Origin: Rotaria sordida
Taxonomy: Eukaryota > Rotifera > Eurotatoria > Philodinida > Philodinidae
Direction: 5' to 3'
Assembly (NCBI GenBank): GCA_905250125.1
Contig: CAJNOL010000249.1
Coordinates: 121,719-185,718, forward strand
Length of the DNA stretch: 64,000 nucleotides
The translations under genes and the position numbers were made by a program. The notes beneath the pieces were generated by a model, which was not told the origin of the DNA, did no database searches, and worked only from the letters and a program-made list of their open reading frames with translations. Positions 1 through 12,722 of the stretch are shown piece after piece (the stretch's first letter is position 1; each line of letters begins with the position of its first letter).

Positions 1-1579
1 AAATAATATATTCTTTAAAATAATGTTGTGGATCATTGCTTTTGTAGTTAATTATCTCATTATTGCCTTTGATAACCTCTACTGAATATTAAAAATACAT
101 CAAAGTCGATTAATCTCATTCATGTTCATTTTTTCTTTGTAATGTTATCGTGAAAATATTTAGTTTATTAATATGAATATACTGAAGTAACACTTCACCA
201 TTCTTCTCTCGTAAAAATCTTATTAGACATTTTTCATGAATTAGAAGAATTAAATTCAATGATTTCGGCAGATTTTCGCCGAAAAGACATCGTTTTCGGC
301 TACAAAACTCAGAAAAATGATAGGAGTTCGGTAATCGGATCGTCTAATTCCGGTCGTAACCGAGCAGAACTAACCACCAGATTCCTACTTACGAGTTTCT
401 ATCACTTTGTCGAGCTTTTCGGTCTCAATACAGCCCATATTTCTTGACCTTGGTAAGCAGTTGAAGTCAAACATTTTCAGTAAATGCTTAGCATAACTAT
501 AGTACAAAGAGAACATACGTATGTGAATGATAGATTATTGAATCGAACTGTATTCAATATTTCAAGGCATAAGAAAAGTTTTATATTAATGATCTTCATC
601 ATTTATATGATGAAGTTTAAAAAAAACTAGAATTATAGATAATTCTATTCTAGGTTATGGCGTCAACTCGTCCTACTTCTATATATACCATTTTTAATAA
701 ATAAAAAAAAGGGTGGAATTGATGAGTCTATATGCCACAGATATATTATGATATTGATAATTTAATATTTTAGTATGCAACCGACTTTTGTGTTGATAAG
801 AAAAAAAACCAAGCTTTTTATAACATACTTAACGAAATATTACTTATTAAAACTTATTTTGACTAGTTGCATAACTTTATAACGATATTAAAAGTTTTAA
901 AATAATCATGTCTTATTTTCTTTTGTAATATCTTTTCTTTACCAAAAAATAATTATATTTCTTGATGAATTGAACAAACGATATTCAATTATTTTTAGTT
1001 GTAATGATTTCATCAATTATCATTAGGTGAAAAAGATAAAATCAATATAATCAAGATCGGTATAAGAATAAGTAACAGCTTTAGACAAGAATAGGATATG
1101 TATAGAGTATTACAAATTATTTTCTCTCTTCAGCTCTTTAGATTAACGATCAAGGATTGATTCTTATGGTTTTAACATACTCAATATTCTATTGATTTTA
1201 CAGACTTATATCTGGCGGAAATTGTATATTCTTACATTGTTTTCCTTTGCCGAAATGTCCTTCATAGTTCAGGTACAGTGCGATTGTGTGCTGTTCTCTT
1301 AGACAGACCAATATTTTCAAAGTGAGTTCTACTTAGAGCATACTAAAAGTACTGTTATCTTGATGAAAAATAAAAATAAAAATAAGCTCATTAAATTTTT
1401 CATCAAATGGGCGCACTAGTCATCATTGTTATTAATACATAATTACATTCACGCAATCCATTTATCAAACTTTTTTTTTCAGTCTTCTTTGCTGATTGAA
1501 TTCAGGATCTTGGTTAAATGATGATGCAACGTTTCTGAATTGTTTTGATCGCATAGACATTATCTGATCAGATCAAACA
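1..1579. other. AT-rich intergenic DNA, no gene seen
   Basis: No reading frame in this stretch resembles a known protein. The only sizeable open frame (259-447, plus) has no domain, no splice partner and no homolog I recognise, so it is not called. Confidence 0.6.
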
Positions 1580-2345
1580 GCCAAAAACCACATTGCATCA
1601 AGCCCGGAGAATTAGATGATTATGCCATGTCATGATACCTTCGGATTCAACGAACGTAGAAACATCTTCATGAGCATGTGGTTTTGCATTATCATGACAA
1701 AGTTCAATCACATCTGTATTAGATGATTGCCTTTGCTTTTTGAATCCATTTCGAAGAAATTTCAAGCAAGTAATCTTGAGAAAGATACAAAACAAGGTTC
1801 GTGAAGCAAAACAACTACGTCGAGACATACTAGGTGGAGTATTGCTACTTGCTATTCAAACAACTTTTGACGACTACCACCGAGATCGTTTGTGATAAAA
1901 CCATGATTCGTCACCTGTTATTACATGACAAAATCGCCAGTGCATATGCGAACCGTTCGACTCGTTGAGCATCAATCAGTTGGCTAGGTAACCAACGAGT
2001 GATGATTTTTTTTGTCAGTTTCAGATAATCGGAAATACTTCGTTCGACGGTGTCATGACTTAGAGTAGTTTGTATTTGCAATGTGTCAATCCTAATATGA
2101 GGATCATCATTGATAAGATAATCGACTTATTCGATATTTTCAGATGCTGTCTCGGTTGCGCATCTACCATATTGTGGTTTATCTTCAATTTCTTCTTGAT
2201 GTTCATAAAACCCTTTTAATCATCTTTCAACTGTTCTGAGAGATGGAACTTGATCGTCGAAAACAGAATTCAGTTCACCTTGCATTACTTTCAGTTGAGT
2301 ATGAAGTGCTTTAGGTACTTTAATGTGAAAGCGAAAGTTTTTATT
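1580..2345 (-). pseudogene. Mariner transposase relic
   Basis: This is a broken DNA-transposon transposase of the mariner (Tc1/mariner DD34D) family, read on the minus strand from about 2345 down to 1580. Fragments in order are a helix-turn-helix part with RTVER and KGFYEHQEE (about 2180-2260), a linker with HDTVERSISDYL and TRWLP, then the first catalytic region (GDESWFYH, near 1905), the second (HDNAKPH, near 1690) and the third (SPGLD, near 1600) in another frame. Several in-frame stops and at least two frameshifts separate the pieces, so it cannot encode an active enzyme. I could not fix the terminal inverted repeats. The family assignment is firm; the boundaries are approximate. Confidence 0.85.
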
Positions 2346-2932
2346 ATTTATCTAAAATAGGAGTAAAGCTTCCATCGAACTTTTCTCATACAACAATATC
2401 AATTGTAGAACGACAATATATTGACAAAATATAGATCCAGATCAATCAAAACTGATTTCATTTATGGTCTGTTTTCTACCAGTAAACGATAACAAACGGC
2501 AACTTTAAGGCAGTAATATAGACCATATTATCTCGTAATCGTGTCCATAGTAATAGGATACCGTATATGTGTCGTAATCTGCAACGACACGATCGTTTTT
2601 CTGTATTCAGTATTATGATGGTATATATGGCCTGTATTTTTTTTAACCTGGAGGGTATAATTTGTGCCAACAGAATATGAAACGAGAAATTTTTCTCGAG
2701 TTTTCTATATAGAATTATAGCATCGTCGCCACTACTTTTAATATGCTCTAAATATGTCTTCATTCTAATTGATCAGTATTTTCTTCAGAAACAAATATTC
2801 CTAATCGTAGAATAGAAAAAAAAATCAGAAGTTTGATATAAATAATTTTTAATATCGAATATATAATACAAAGCTGAAAACACACATATTCTGTAAGAAT
2901 AAACAAGAATAAGAAAAAAAAATTCTTTTTTT
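2346..2932. other. Spacer between mariner relic and membrane-protein gene
   Basis: AT-rich spacer. A minus-strand open frame at 2476-2763 has no recognisable domain and is treated as chance. The 3' untranslated region of the next minus-strand gene probably lies here. Confidence 0.5.
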
Positions 2933-5251
2933 CTATGCTGATATAATAAAATCTCCATTTTTTAAATGTGTTACTTTAGGTAATGGTGATCGTTTTTTTG
3001 TTAAATGTTCATTTGTTGTTAATGATGCATGATCAATAAATGGATTAATACGTGACAATGATGGTGATCGGATATGTAATGGTACTCGTCGTCTTTCATC
3101 AATTGTTTTTTGTTGTCGATTAAATCTAGGTGATAAATTTGTGTGTGGTACAAGACCATGGACAAATGTTGATCTTGTTAAATAATTTTCATAATTTGAA
3201 GATATTACTGTTGATATTGGTTGTTGTTTTAATTGATGATGATAATCAATATCTGTTGGTGAATCAGCTGATGTAGCTGTTGATGTTGATTGAGCAAATG
3301 AAGTTGATGAAATTTTATCTTCAGATGATTTTGATGATACACGAAAACGATTTGATTTAATAATTATTATAATAATAAGTAAAACAAGAATAAAAAATAA
3401 TATTATAGCTATTGCTATAGCAATTAATGTACGAATAAATGCTGTCGTTTGATGTTGACGATTAATATGTTTATATGTTGAAGATAATAAATAATAAATT
3501 GGTGATGTTGTTTGTGTTGGTATTGTTGAAGAAAGAAAAGGTTCATTGAATAATTCTTCATGAATTTGTCGAGATATTGTTGATGGACGACATTTATTAC
3601 CATCGCAATATGTACCTATAATAAAATAAAATTTGGCTTTTTTTTCTTTTTCTTTTTCTTTTTTTTCTGTTACCTGTTGGACATTTTCTTATATTCGATC
3701 CAATTCTTTGATCATCATTATTATCAAATCGACATACTCCTGTTGGTTCTAATTCACAATCAAATACACCATTAATTTTTCTCACTTTACGTGTTAATTT
3801 TGGACAAACACAATGTGATGTTTCACTATTATCACACCATTTTAAACAACGTCTTGGAAATTTTGTACAATTACTTTGATCAATTGAATCTGTACAAAAA
3901 CGTCCAATACCTGTTATATCAATATTAGCTATATTTTCATTAAAACATTCACATGTTTGTGTTAATTTATTGCAATGTATAAGATCTTTAATGGAATATG
4001 AATTTTGACAATCTTCATCATATTGACATTTCATATCAATTGATTTTTCGTAATTTATTTTAAAATTAAATGTTTCATTTGATGCTGTTAAATAAACTAA
4101 TTCTCGTGAACAATCATATGCTTTACATGAACGAAGAGAAATTTCTCCTAAAAAAAAAAGAAACCCAGTAAATTATTATATTTTATTTTAACTCCTTCGA
4201 GTTCCAACGCTCATATTTATGCTTCAGTTCTGATTAGAGTCCGTCGGGCTCGTCTAAGTTCGAAAATTTTGGACTCAGTAGGCTCTAGTTCTAATTCAAC
4301 TAGTAACTGACTTCAATATATTTCTTATAGTGACGTAACTCGAAAGTTTTCACTAGAAGAATAGCCAGTAGAGATCAATTTCTACTATGGGGCTAAAGTC
4401 GTTTTTTCAGCTGAAGAAATGCTGTTCATTCTGAGGCCTTATCCTTGTCTGATCACCTAGCGGCTACGCTACTAGTCTCTTATGTTACTGCGATGACAAA
4501 GATAATCCTACGGATCATGGATCCGAGATTTCGAATATATCCTAAAATTATTATTCATATTGTGTTTTCATTCGTCTTCTTTCTTTCTGGAGCTAGACTG
4601 ATTACTTCTATGCTATTTTCTTGGTTTTTCGATGAATCATGACACCTGATATCCATTTCTTTTGTAATATCCTTGTTATTTTCATATGAGTTCTCTCTTT
4701 TCTAGTGTATTCGGGTTCTGTCCACTATCTATATATGTATACTGTCTCAGAATCTCAAAAAAAAAAGATATATCTTTCCACAGTAAACCTATTCTTAAGA
4801 GATTAATAAAAAAAGACAAACCTGGTTGTAAAAAAAGAACTGATTGCATGCCAAGATCAGTTATATTCATAACACTCAATTGAGTTGTCATGTATTCAGC
4901 TGTTGATAAGAGTCGATTAGGATATTTATTATGTCTCATTGTATATTGACATTCTGTAAATGTCAAATTAACCGGTTGATGAGCACATTTTATTAATAAA
5001 GGTACAAGTAACATCCAACGATTACCTAAATTATAAATAAGTGTATTATTAATATTATGATTTTGACCAATTGAATAATAGCCAATAAAATCAATTGAAT
5101 TCGAATTAAGAATATTTGCACCAAGTGTTATATAAAGATTTGTATCAAATACACATTCAGCTAATATAACAGATGTACGTATATATGGACAAGTAGTCAA
5201 TATTTGGCTAACAAAAATGTGAATATAAACAAGAAACAATCGAATAAACAT
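2933..5251 (-). CDS. Cysteine-rich single-pass membrane protein, function unknown
   Basis: Predicted exons on the minus strand are 4822-5251, 3674-4147 and 2933-3615. They keep one frame across two GT-AG introns (674 and 58 bp) and give 528 residues. The start at 5251 is followed by a hydrophobic signal-like segment (about residues 1-20). The ectodomain (to about 355) is rich in paired cysteines, densest at residues 150-310, with potential N-glycosylation sites. A membrane helix made almost entirely of Ile, Leu and Ala lies at about 361-388, followed by a basic, Ser/Thr-rich cytoplasmic tail of about 140 residues ending NGDFIISA. This is type I receptor-like architecture. I do not recognise the family; the cysteine spacing is loosely EGF-like but not diagnostic. 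The gene model is supported by frame and splice sites; the function is unknown. Confidence 0.75.
4195..4305. repeat. Dispersed repeat copy in intron 1, inverted relative to 50.7 kb copy
   Basis: Read on the minus strand, this segment contains CTGAGTCCAAAATTTTC and a GAGCCCGACGG block. It matches the arrangement at 50725-50805 and, more weakly, 51905-52015. It lies inside the long first intron of the membrane-protein gene. It looks like an old interspersed repeat. Confidence 0.55.
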
Positions 5252-5720
5252 GGCATGGCATGTGTAGTATTCACATCATCATCTAAAAAAATAAAAAAAT
5301 GTTAATACAGTAGATGGATCGATCAATATTTATTTGATTTTATAGCCTGCCCAGTCGGTGCCCATTGTCACTTGTTTCGATTTATAAACAATAAGCAGAC
5401 TTGCTGCCATGCATATATATATATTTTAATATAAAATAGTGTGATTAGAACAGTATGGGCGGTAACCCTGTTGCACAGTATGCCTACTCTTCTCATCATC
5501 ATTATTCTATTGCAATCAATAAACTGTCAAATATAGCGAATGTTTCTCATCAACTGCACACATCATGAAAATATATATTATCGTTTGATTCTTGTTCATA
5601 CTAAAATAGACAGACTATTTATTTTATTCAATTTTACATTTAATAGTCTTTCACTTACTTATTCTTCTTTATATATATAGTCGACTATTTTAAAATAAAC
5701 TGATTAAGTTCTATTAATGA
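5252..5720. other. AT-rich upstream region of the membrane-protein gene
   Basis: This is the 5' flank of the minus-strand gene that starts at 5251. There are TA-rich runs near 5415 and 5670 but nothing I can call as a promoter. Confidence 0.4.
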
Positions 5721-6346
5721 TATGGAATCAGTACCAAAATTATTCAATAAGATTTATTTTTAATTTTTTCTTTTTTCGTTGTCGTACGCATTAGAAAGGA
5801 TTCAAATAGTGAGAAAATGGTTTCTGACAAGCATATAAGGAAATAAAAATTACTATCAAATTCACAAAAATAGCAATTCTAAGAAACCAACACACCCTAG
5901 CCTTTTTTTTCTAGTACCTAAAACGCTAGAGTAAACAATTCTCTACAAAATGAGATGTCTCCGAGTTTTCTGCGATATTTTTCAGCTGAGATGCACCAGT
6001 TTGTTTGAAGATTAAAAAAAATGACTTTTCTAATAGAAATTGGAAAAAAAGGTTTTAGAGGCTTTCATAAAATTGTTATATTTTAGCTAAAAATCGTCGC
6101 AGAAAACTCGGAAACATCTCATTTTGTAGACAATTATTTACTCTAGCGTTCTAAATGCTGGAAAAAAAGCTAGACTTTTGGTTTTCCGAAGTCTCTGTCT
6201 TCGGAAACAAGATAATAGCTATTATTTTGCCTATATTCCTTTCGGCAACAATTTTCTCACTATTTAGATTCTTTCTAGTGTTTATGGCAGCGGAAAAAAA
6301 TTTGACAACAAACCCTGTTAAATAATTTCGATACCCACTTTATGTA
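5721..6346. repeat. Foldback MITE, Tc1-like ends (copy 1)
   Basis: Palindromic element of about 626 bp. The left half near 5937-5990 (AATTCTCTACAAAATGAGAT, CGAGTTTTCTGCGA) is repeated inverted near 6090-6150. The outer ends contain CAAAATTATTCA on the left and its near-complement on the right, a pattern like Tc1 termini, next to TA. No transposase is encoded, so it is non-autonomous. The same element occurs at 34262-34941, so the boundaries were set by comparing the two copies. Confidence 0.75.
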
Positions 6347-7879
6347 TACTTGCATCATGCAAAAAAAAATATACATTTTTTGAAGTATAAACTTCTATTG
6401 AAATGATCAAAATCAAAGTTGATCGAATTGTTCAATGTCATATGTTAAACCCATTTGAAACCTTGATAATAGATGAATGTTGGTATGAATTAGAGTGTTA
6501 ATGTATCAAAGAAATATAGTTTAAATCTGATGATGATAGACAATGTTGATGTTGTATTTATATTGACTAAAGTGAACGATTTGCTCACTCACGAGTGTTA
6601 ATAGGTTCCTGGTTGTATGCTTCATAATATTGTGGTCTAGTGATGATTGCGGATAATCGTGTCGAATTTCCGCATTACTCTTATTCTTTCTTTTCTCTAA
6701 CATTTACATCACACAAACGTATAAGAAAGAGTGAAAAAGAATCTTTCCTTTTCTCTCTCTCTCTCTCGTGCACCCCAGAACGTTGTTTGTACAAATCACA
6801 TGAAAGATAATCATTTTGTGATACATATATACGCACACATACGGCTACGCTCTATTTTTTTTCTCTTCATTCTTCACTATGCCTCAGAAAACGATGCTAA
6901 TTACTTGATCTATTCGTTTTTTTTCTGTTTTGAGCTAACATACACACTCAGAAAGAAGTGTTTTACCTGTAGAAACAATTGACTACTTGGACATCTGTAC
7001 TATATGCCATTGGCAATAATAAAAATTAAATGAACAATACCATTCTGCTTTTTGGAATAGTTATAATGATTGACAGTTGTGAGATTATATGACGACACAG
7101 TTCATTTAATGAATATAGGGTATTGTTAGTATGTTTAGACGATGATGGTACATCACATCATATGCTCTTTTGCAATAGATGTATCGCCTCGAGATAGTCG
7201 AATGTGATGGCATTGATTATGCAACAAGAACAATAAATTGTACGCTCTATAATGTATGTGAATGATCACTTCTAACAAAATTGATTCTCTCCCCCTCTCT
7301 CTCGCTCTCTGTCTTTCTCGTTTTGGAAACATGCGCGAATAAACATTCCATTGACTCACGTACACTTTTGAAGATGAACAAAACAATATTCATGATTTAT
7401 GTGTCTATAGATGATTATCATTCATTGTTTTTCTTTTAAGTGATCGAGATATTCAATAATCTTCAACTATTCCATGTCAAAGAAAATCATCACTACATGA
7501 CTGTCATGGCCATGATGATTTGTTGTTGTTTACATGATGTTACAAATATACGTGAATGTTGATAAGATTCATTGATCTCTGTATATTCAGATGTGAACCA
7601 AATAAACGTTATATGTATTATTCTAGCAAATAATAATAAGCAGTAACTTGAGCTAATACTCATTATTTAGATTTATTGATTTTTTTTTCTCATTATATTT
7701 CATATAAAAATTATTCAAATAAATTGGTTGATTAATATTGTTTTTCACAATAATATAAATGAAATGTTTATTATGACAGTTTGATTAGAGGGCAATAGAA
7801 AATGTTAACGATAAGAAAAACTGTCGACAATCAATAACGATTATTAATATTATTATTATTTCAAAAAAAAAAAGTTATT
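6347..7879. other. Intergenic region, no gene seen
   Basis: Short CT-rich tracts occur at 6746-6770 and 7288-7320. Open frames here (6521-6703, 6731-6982, 7153-7386) are low complexity, mostly lack ATG starts and have no recognisable domain. The 3' end of the dioxygenase-like gene is at 7880. Confidence 0.5.
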
Positions 7880-9055
7880 TTATTCATCATCAACATTAGT
7901 TCCAATAATAAGTGCACGTTGATATACATCAAGTTTTTCTAATGATATTTTAGGTAAATTGAAAGCAGAGCTACCTATATGAAAAATAAAAAAGAACGAT
8001 TTTTCAATTTAGTTTTTTTTTCTTTTGTTCAAAAATTCTTACTTGCTTCTATTAATTCAGTACTCCAATGTGTTAATGTACAATTATTTTGTGCCAATAG
8101 TTTTCTTTTCTTTCGAAATTGATCTAATGTTTGATTATATACAAATGTTGCTGGACTCATACTAACATAAGCAACAATTCGTAAGAAATCAATTGATTGA
8201 TTTTTTAAACTTTCATCAGAAATAAATGCACAAGAATTACAATGTACAAGACGAGAATCCCATACAACAAGATCACCAGATTGACAATGAATAAATTTTC
8301 CAATAGCATTTCCTCGATCTAAAATTGAATGCATACTTGGAATTGCAACAAAATCTTTTGAACGACGTGCAAGATTATTTAATTCATTAAAACGTAAATG
8401 TGTATGTGAAAAAACAATAAGACCACCTGTTATTTCATTATTATCAGTTAATGAAATAAAAGCTTGTATACAACATCGATTAGGTTTTAAAATAGGATTT
8501 TGATCAACACGATACCATCCCATAGTTGTTTTCCATTTTGGTTCATAATACCAATTACGAAAAATTCCACAATCGTCAAATGAAACTAATAATTCATTTG
8601 TATTCCATATATGAGAATAAACTCGTTTTATATTACGATTTGAACGAATATTCCACATAAAATCCGATTGACCAATACCACAGTCATTTATAATACCAAA
8701 TAGTGTATTACCAGGCCTAAAGAAATATTTTTAAAAAGATTTTATTATTATTATTATTATTATTTTTCTTTTCTTTTCTTTTATGCCAATTATTTGACCA
8801 TGTTGTTGGATCATTACGTTAAATATGACGTCCAGGAATGTTCTCTAAAAAATTCCATAGTAATTCTTTATTTATATTAATTTCATTTTGAAGCATTATA
8901 TCACTAAAAATAGCATAACTATGTTCATTTAAATGAGTAGTACCATCATTAAGACTATCATTATTAGTTATTGAAAAACGCGGTGTTAATGTTGTATAAT
9001 CAATACGTATATGATTTTTGTCTAAACAGTAATTTATTGAATTATTATCGGACAT
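7880..9055 (-). pseudogene. Phytanoyl-CoA dioxygenase-like gene, probably recently inactivated
   Basis: Exons on the minus strand are 8799-9055, 8043-8716 and 7880-7974 (introns 82 and 68 bp), together 342 codons. The protein belongs to the PhyH family of Fe(II)/2-oxoglutarate dioxygenases: FGIINDCGIGQSDFMWNIR, then the metal region, then SGDLVVWDSRLVHCNS carrying the distal His. Two lesions are visible. An in-frame TAA at 8819-8821 (codon 79) interrupts the conserved stretch between PGRHI and RNDPTTW. The usual His-x-Asp metal motif reads Arg-Val-Asp (codon CGT at 8509-8511, one transition from CAT). Otherwise the frame is intact across all three exons, so decay would be recent. A sequencing error could explain the stop but is less likely to explain both. 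The substrate is unknown. Confidence 0.7.
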
Positions 9056-9826
9056 TACTAATTGATTCAAATGGCTTCTTTTTAGCTCAGATTACTTACA
9101 TATATATATAAATATTAATAGTAATTTTGACATTACTTAAAAGAATTATGTAATAACTAATACATAAAAGAAGCCATATAGTTATTTCGCAATACAAATA
9201 CTGTAAACATAACAGATGAATCAGAGTGAATTCATGAACCCTCGAGGTTTAGACAGCCGTAATAAGATATCCATCTGTTGTTGTTTTTCTAAGTTCAACA
9301 CAAGACACATTTGTATAGCTTTGATAATGATAATAATAGGAGGTGATTCATTGATGCCACACTAAAGTTTAATCCTTTACCTTCTATTGGCCATTTTTGA
9401 CAATGATTGAATCAATACAAGTATACTAAGTACAAATATTTTTTACTTAACTATTGTACTTTGTACTTGTATTTAAGCACATTTTACCTTAGTCCGCTTG
9501 TACTTAGTACTGGTACTTAGTACAAATGTACTTCATTAACTTCTAATCTATACCCGTACTAAGTACACAAGTACTTAAATGTAGTTTAATATTTTGCTTT
9601 GATAAATATTCTTTTATGAATGTCTATTNNNNNNNNNNNNNNNNNNNNNNNNNNNNNNNNNNNNNNNNNNNNNNNNNNNNNNNNNNNNNNNNNNNNNNNN
9701 NNNNNNNNNNNNNNNNNNNNNNNNNNNNAACAAAACAAAACAAAAACGAAAGAAGAAAAAAAACTAACAAACAAAACAACTTTAAAAAATAATCTATTTA
9801 GGTCTTTTCTGTTATAAAATGTTTAT
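9056..9826. other. Spacer with scaffold gap
   Basis: Contains 100 Ns at 9629-9728, the size often used for a gap of unknown length, flanked by an AGTACTT-rich tract on the left and an AAAC/AAAAC-rich run on the right. No gene is seen. Confidence 0.7.
9415..9590. repeat. AAGTAC/GTACTT-rich tract
   Basis: The palindromic hexamer family AAGTAC/GTACTT recurs about ten times with irregular spacing (TACTTAGTACTGGTACTTAG and similar). This is a simple, degenerate repeat next to the assembly gap. Confidence 0.7.
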
Positions 9827-12722
9827 TTATTGCCATGTTTCACTGTATTGAGCTCTATTAATACCTTTTTCATCAAGAAGTAATATTGTCACATTATCAC
9901 CTTGAACTGCACTAGCCCATGCTGGAATTGATGATGCAATTAGACGACCATGTATTGTACTATTTCCAATATTTTCAGCTTTATTAGAATAAACACGTAC
10001 ACGTGTTCTTGCTCGAAGTATATATGAATCAGGAAATTGATAAACACTTTCTGGTCCATTATTTATACTACGAACAAGTGTCCATCCTTTAAGTGGTTGA
10101 TCAGCACAATTTGTTGAAGCATTATTTATTGAAATAAAACCTGCTTGAACTTGATCAATATCAAATTTACCTAAAATAATATTACATATGAATATTGAAC
10201 CTTCTTCATTTGTTATTTTCATCTCACCAGTTTTTGATATAGCACGTTGTCTATCATTTTTTTTGACTGTAATTATTTGTTGTTGTTGTTCTTGTTGTTG
10301 TTCTTCAACAGGACTATTTTCTTGTTTACCATTTGGTAGTGATGTATAATAATAATTATTACTAGATAATGATTTTGTTGTTTCTAAATCTAATAATTTT
10401 CTATATGTTTCTAATTCAAAATGTACAGAAAACCAATATTGTTTTTCAATTTCAATTGCTCCTGTTAAATGATTTATTTCATTTATTAAACGATTATATT
10501 CATTATCAAGACGAATACGTTCTTCATCAATTTGATTTTTTTCTTTTTGTTTTGCTATATAAAAATTAATTAATGATTGATATTCATTTTCAATATTTTG
10601 ACGAATATTTTCAGTTTGTTTAAGTTCATCATGTAATGTTTCAATTGATATTCGAGATGTTGATGATATTTCTTGTTGTTTATTTGCTTCATATGTTAAT
10701 ATTTGTGTTTTTATTTGTTCAATACGTTCTGTATAAGAATTTTCAAGTACAGCTTTATTATTTTTTAATAATATTTGAAAATCATGTTTAATATCTTCAA
10801 TAGCTTTATCCAATTCATTTGTATAAAATTGTTTTTGTTTAATTTGTTCATTAGCTAGAACCAATAAAAATATTTAATTTTCATTTAAAGAACATATCGA
10901 GTAAGAATTCTATGAACTTGTGGAAGTGTTTGTGTTGTTAATTAATAAGACTAGACATATTCCAATCAAATTAAGATTTCTACTACCAAACTAATAAATT
11001 TAAAATATCGATTACTCTTGACACGCATGAATCGAAATATTCGAATTTTACAGTATTTATCAGATGCTTGCAACTCAAAATTTCGGTAGAGTTTTAAGTA
11101 AAAACAAAACTTTTTTTTTACAAAAGGTAGCATTTGCGATCTATTTTTCCTTGTATTTGAAGACGATGGTATCTTGGACGATTTCTTTATCTGAAACATA
11201 TTTTCTTATGCAATTCGATCAACTCTATTCAACCATCACAAAATAAACTATGCTAAAATTTTAAATTGTAAGCCGCTTACATATACTGTAAGGCCTGTAG
11301 AATTCAAATATCTCGATCCATGCGCGGCAAATGCAGTCTACATTTTGAATTTATTAGTTTGTCAGTGTAGGCTCTAAGTTAAATCCGGATAAGATTAATG
11401 GAAACTTTTAGATTAGCAACTTCTCTGAAAAAATCCAGTCGGATGTCAAGAAGTAAAAATTGCAAGTCTGAAAATGATAAATAAAAACTTTCGGTATCGG
11501 ACCTAGTCACAATAAATTGACAGTTAGAATTCTCTAGATCTTGATCAATAAAATATTATAAATTCGTTCCGAACAAAGAAAAAACAATAACTTTTTTATG
11601 GTTTTAACAATTATTTCATACATATCGATAATAAGATTCTGAAGAATAGAATTCTGATTTTGCCTATCTACTAATAATGCTAAATAGTTTTCGATTAGAA
11701 ATGTGCAAGGTAAATGTAAGAAAATTTCTTTCGGTCAAGATACAGGGTACAAGAAAAGCTTACCGTGCACATCTTTAACGTGATACTATTTTGCTATTTA
11801 TCATTTTTAGAGCCTTCCAACTAGGAAAGAACTAAGGGAAAGTGAAATCAAAATTTCTTAGGATAAGGTAATCGTATATAGAAAAATTTCTTACTCAGTT
11901 CAGCTTTTTCAGTTTCATAAATTGCTTTTTTTAATAAAGTTTGTTCTTCTATAGTACGAAGATTACATTGAAGTCGAATATTATTTAATATAAGATCATG
12001 TAATTCATCTTCAAGTTTTTTATATAAATCCTTCATTTGATTCATTTCATTTTTATTTGCTTGAGATATTTTTTCTAAATCTTCATAATGACTTGTTAAT
12101 TCTTTTAATTGTATTAATGTTTGTTGATATTCATTTTCTAATGTTTGACAACGTTTTGCGTATGAATGATCTTCTTCACTACGAATTTTATCTTTAAGTA
12201 AAGCTAATTCTTTTAATGCTTGATCACGTTTAAGCATAAAATGTTCAGTTAATACAGCTGATTCATCCATTTCACGACGTAATTCATTCATTTGTACTTC
12301 AAGATCATGATTATCTTGACTTGCTAAATTTTCTAAATAAGAAAAAACAAAACAAAAAAATTTTTGAAAAATTTTTTTTTGAAAATTTTACTTTGTTTTT
12401 GTTTTTCTATATCAACTTTTTTTTGTAAATCATCATTTTCTTTAGTTTTTTTACGTAATGCAATAACATAATTTGAAAAACGATTGTTTAATTCATCAAG
12501 TTCATTTTTTTGATCACGAATAAGTGTTAAATGATCTAAACTATTTATTGAATCATTAATCAAATTTGTTTTTTTTGTTATTGTTGTCATATTAGAATAA
12601 GTATTTGTAAGTAAAACATTTTCATTTGTTTTTGATGTTGTATTTGTACTATTAGCAAGAGGTGTTATCTCTGATTGAACACCAGTTAAAATTTGATGAT
12701 GTTTTTCTTTCTTTGAAGGCAT
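9827..12722 (-). CDS. Intermediate filament protein with lamin-tail domain
   Basis: Exons on the minus strand are 12392-12722, 11895-12332 and 9827-10854 (introns 59 and 1040 bp), 598 residues in one frame. It forms coiled-coil dimers that build 10-nm filaments. Visible parts are a Ser/Thr/Asn-rich head (1-65), the helix-initiation motif with LDELNNRFSNYV (about 75-90), a long heptad-rich rod, the helix-termination motif ETYRKLLDLE (about 405-414), a short poly-Gln stretch (about 442-449) and a lamin-tail Ig-like domain (about 463-595, with GWTLVR and YQFPDSYILRART). The C terminus ends ETWQ with no CaaX box, and I see no clear nuclear localisation signal. It is therefore more likely a protostome-type cytoplasmic filament than a lamin. 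Confidence 0.9.

Noticed and set aside
259-447. 62-codon open frame on the plus strand
   Set aside because: No domain, no splice partners, no homolog recognised; length is expected by chance.
2476-2763. 95-codon minus-strand open frame
   Set aside because: Hydrophobic and basic mix without a motif; adjacent to a transposon relic; no supporting exon structure.
9586-9817. Open frames spanning the N gap
   Set aside because: Made only of unknown bases and simple AAAAC repeats.
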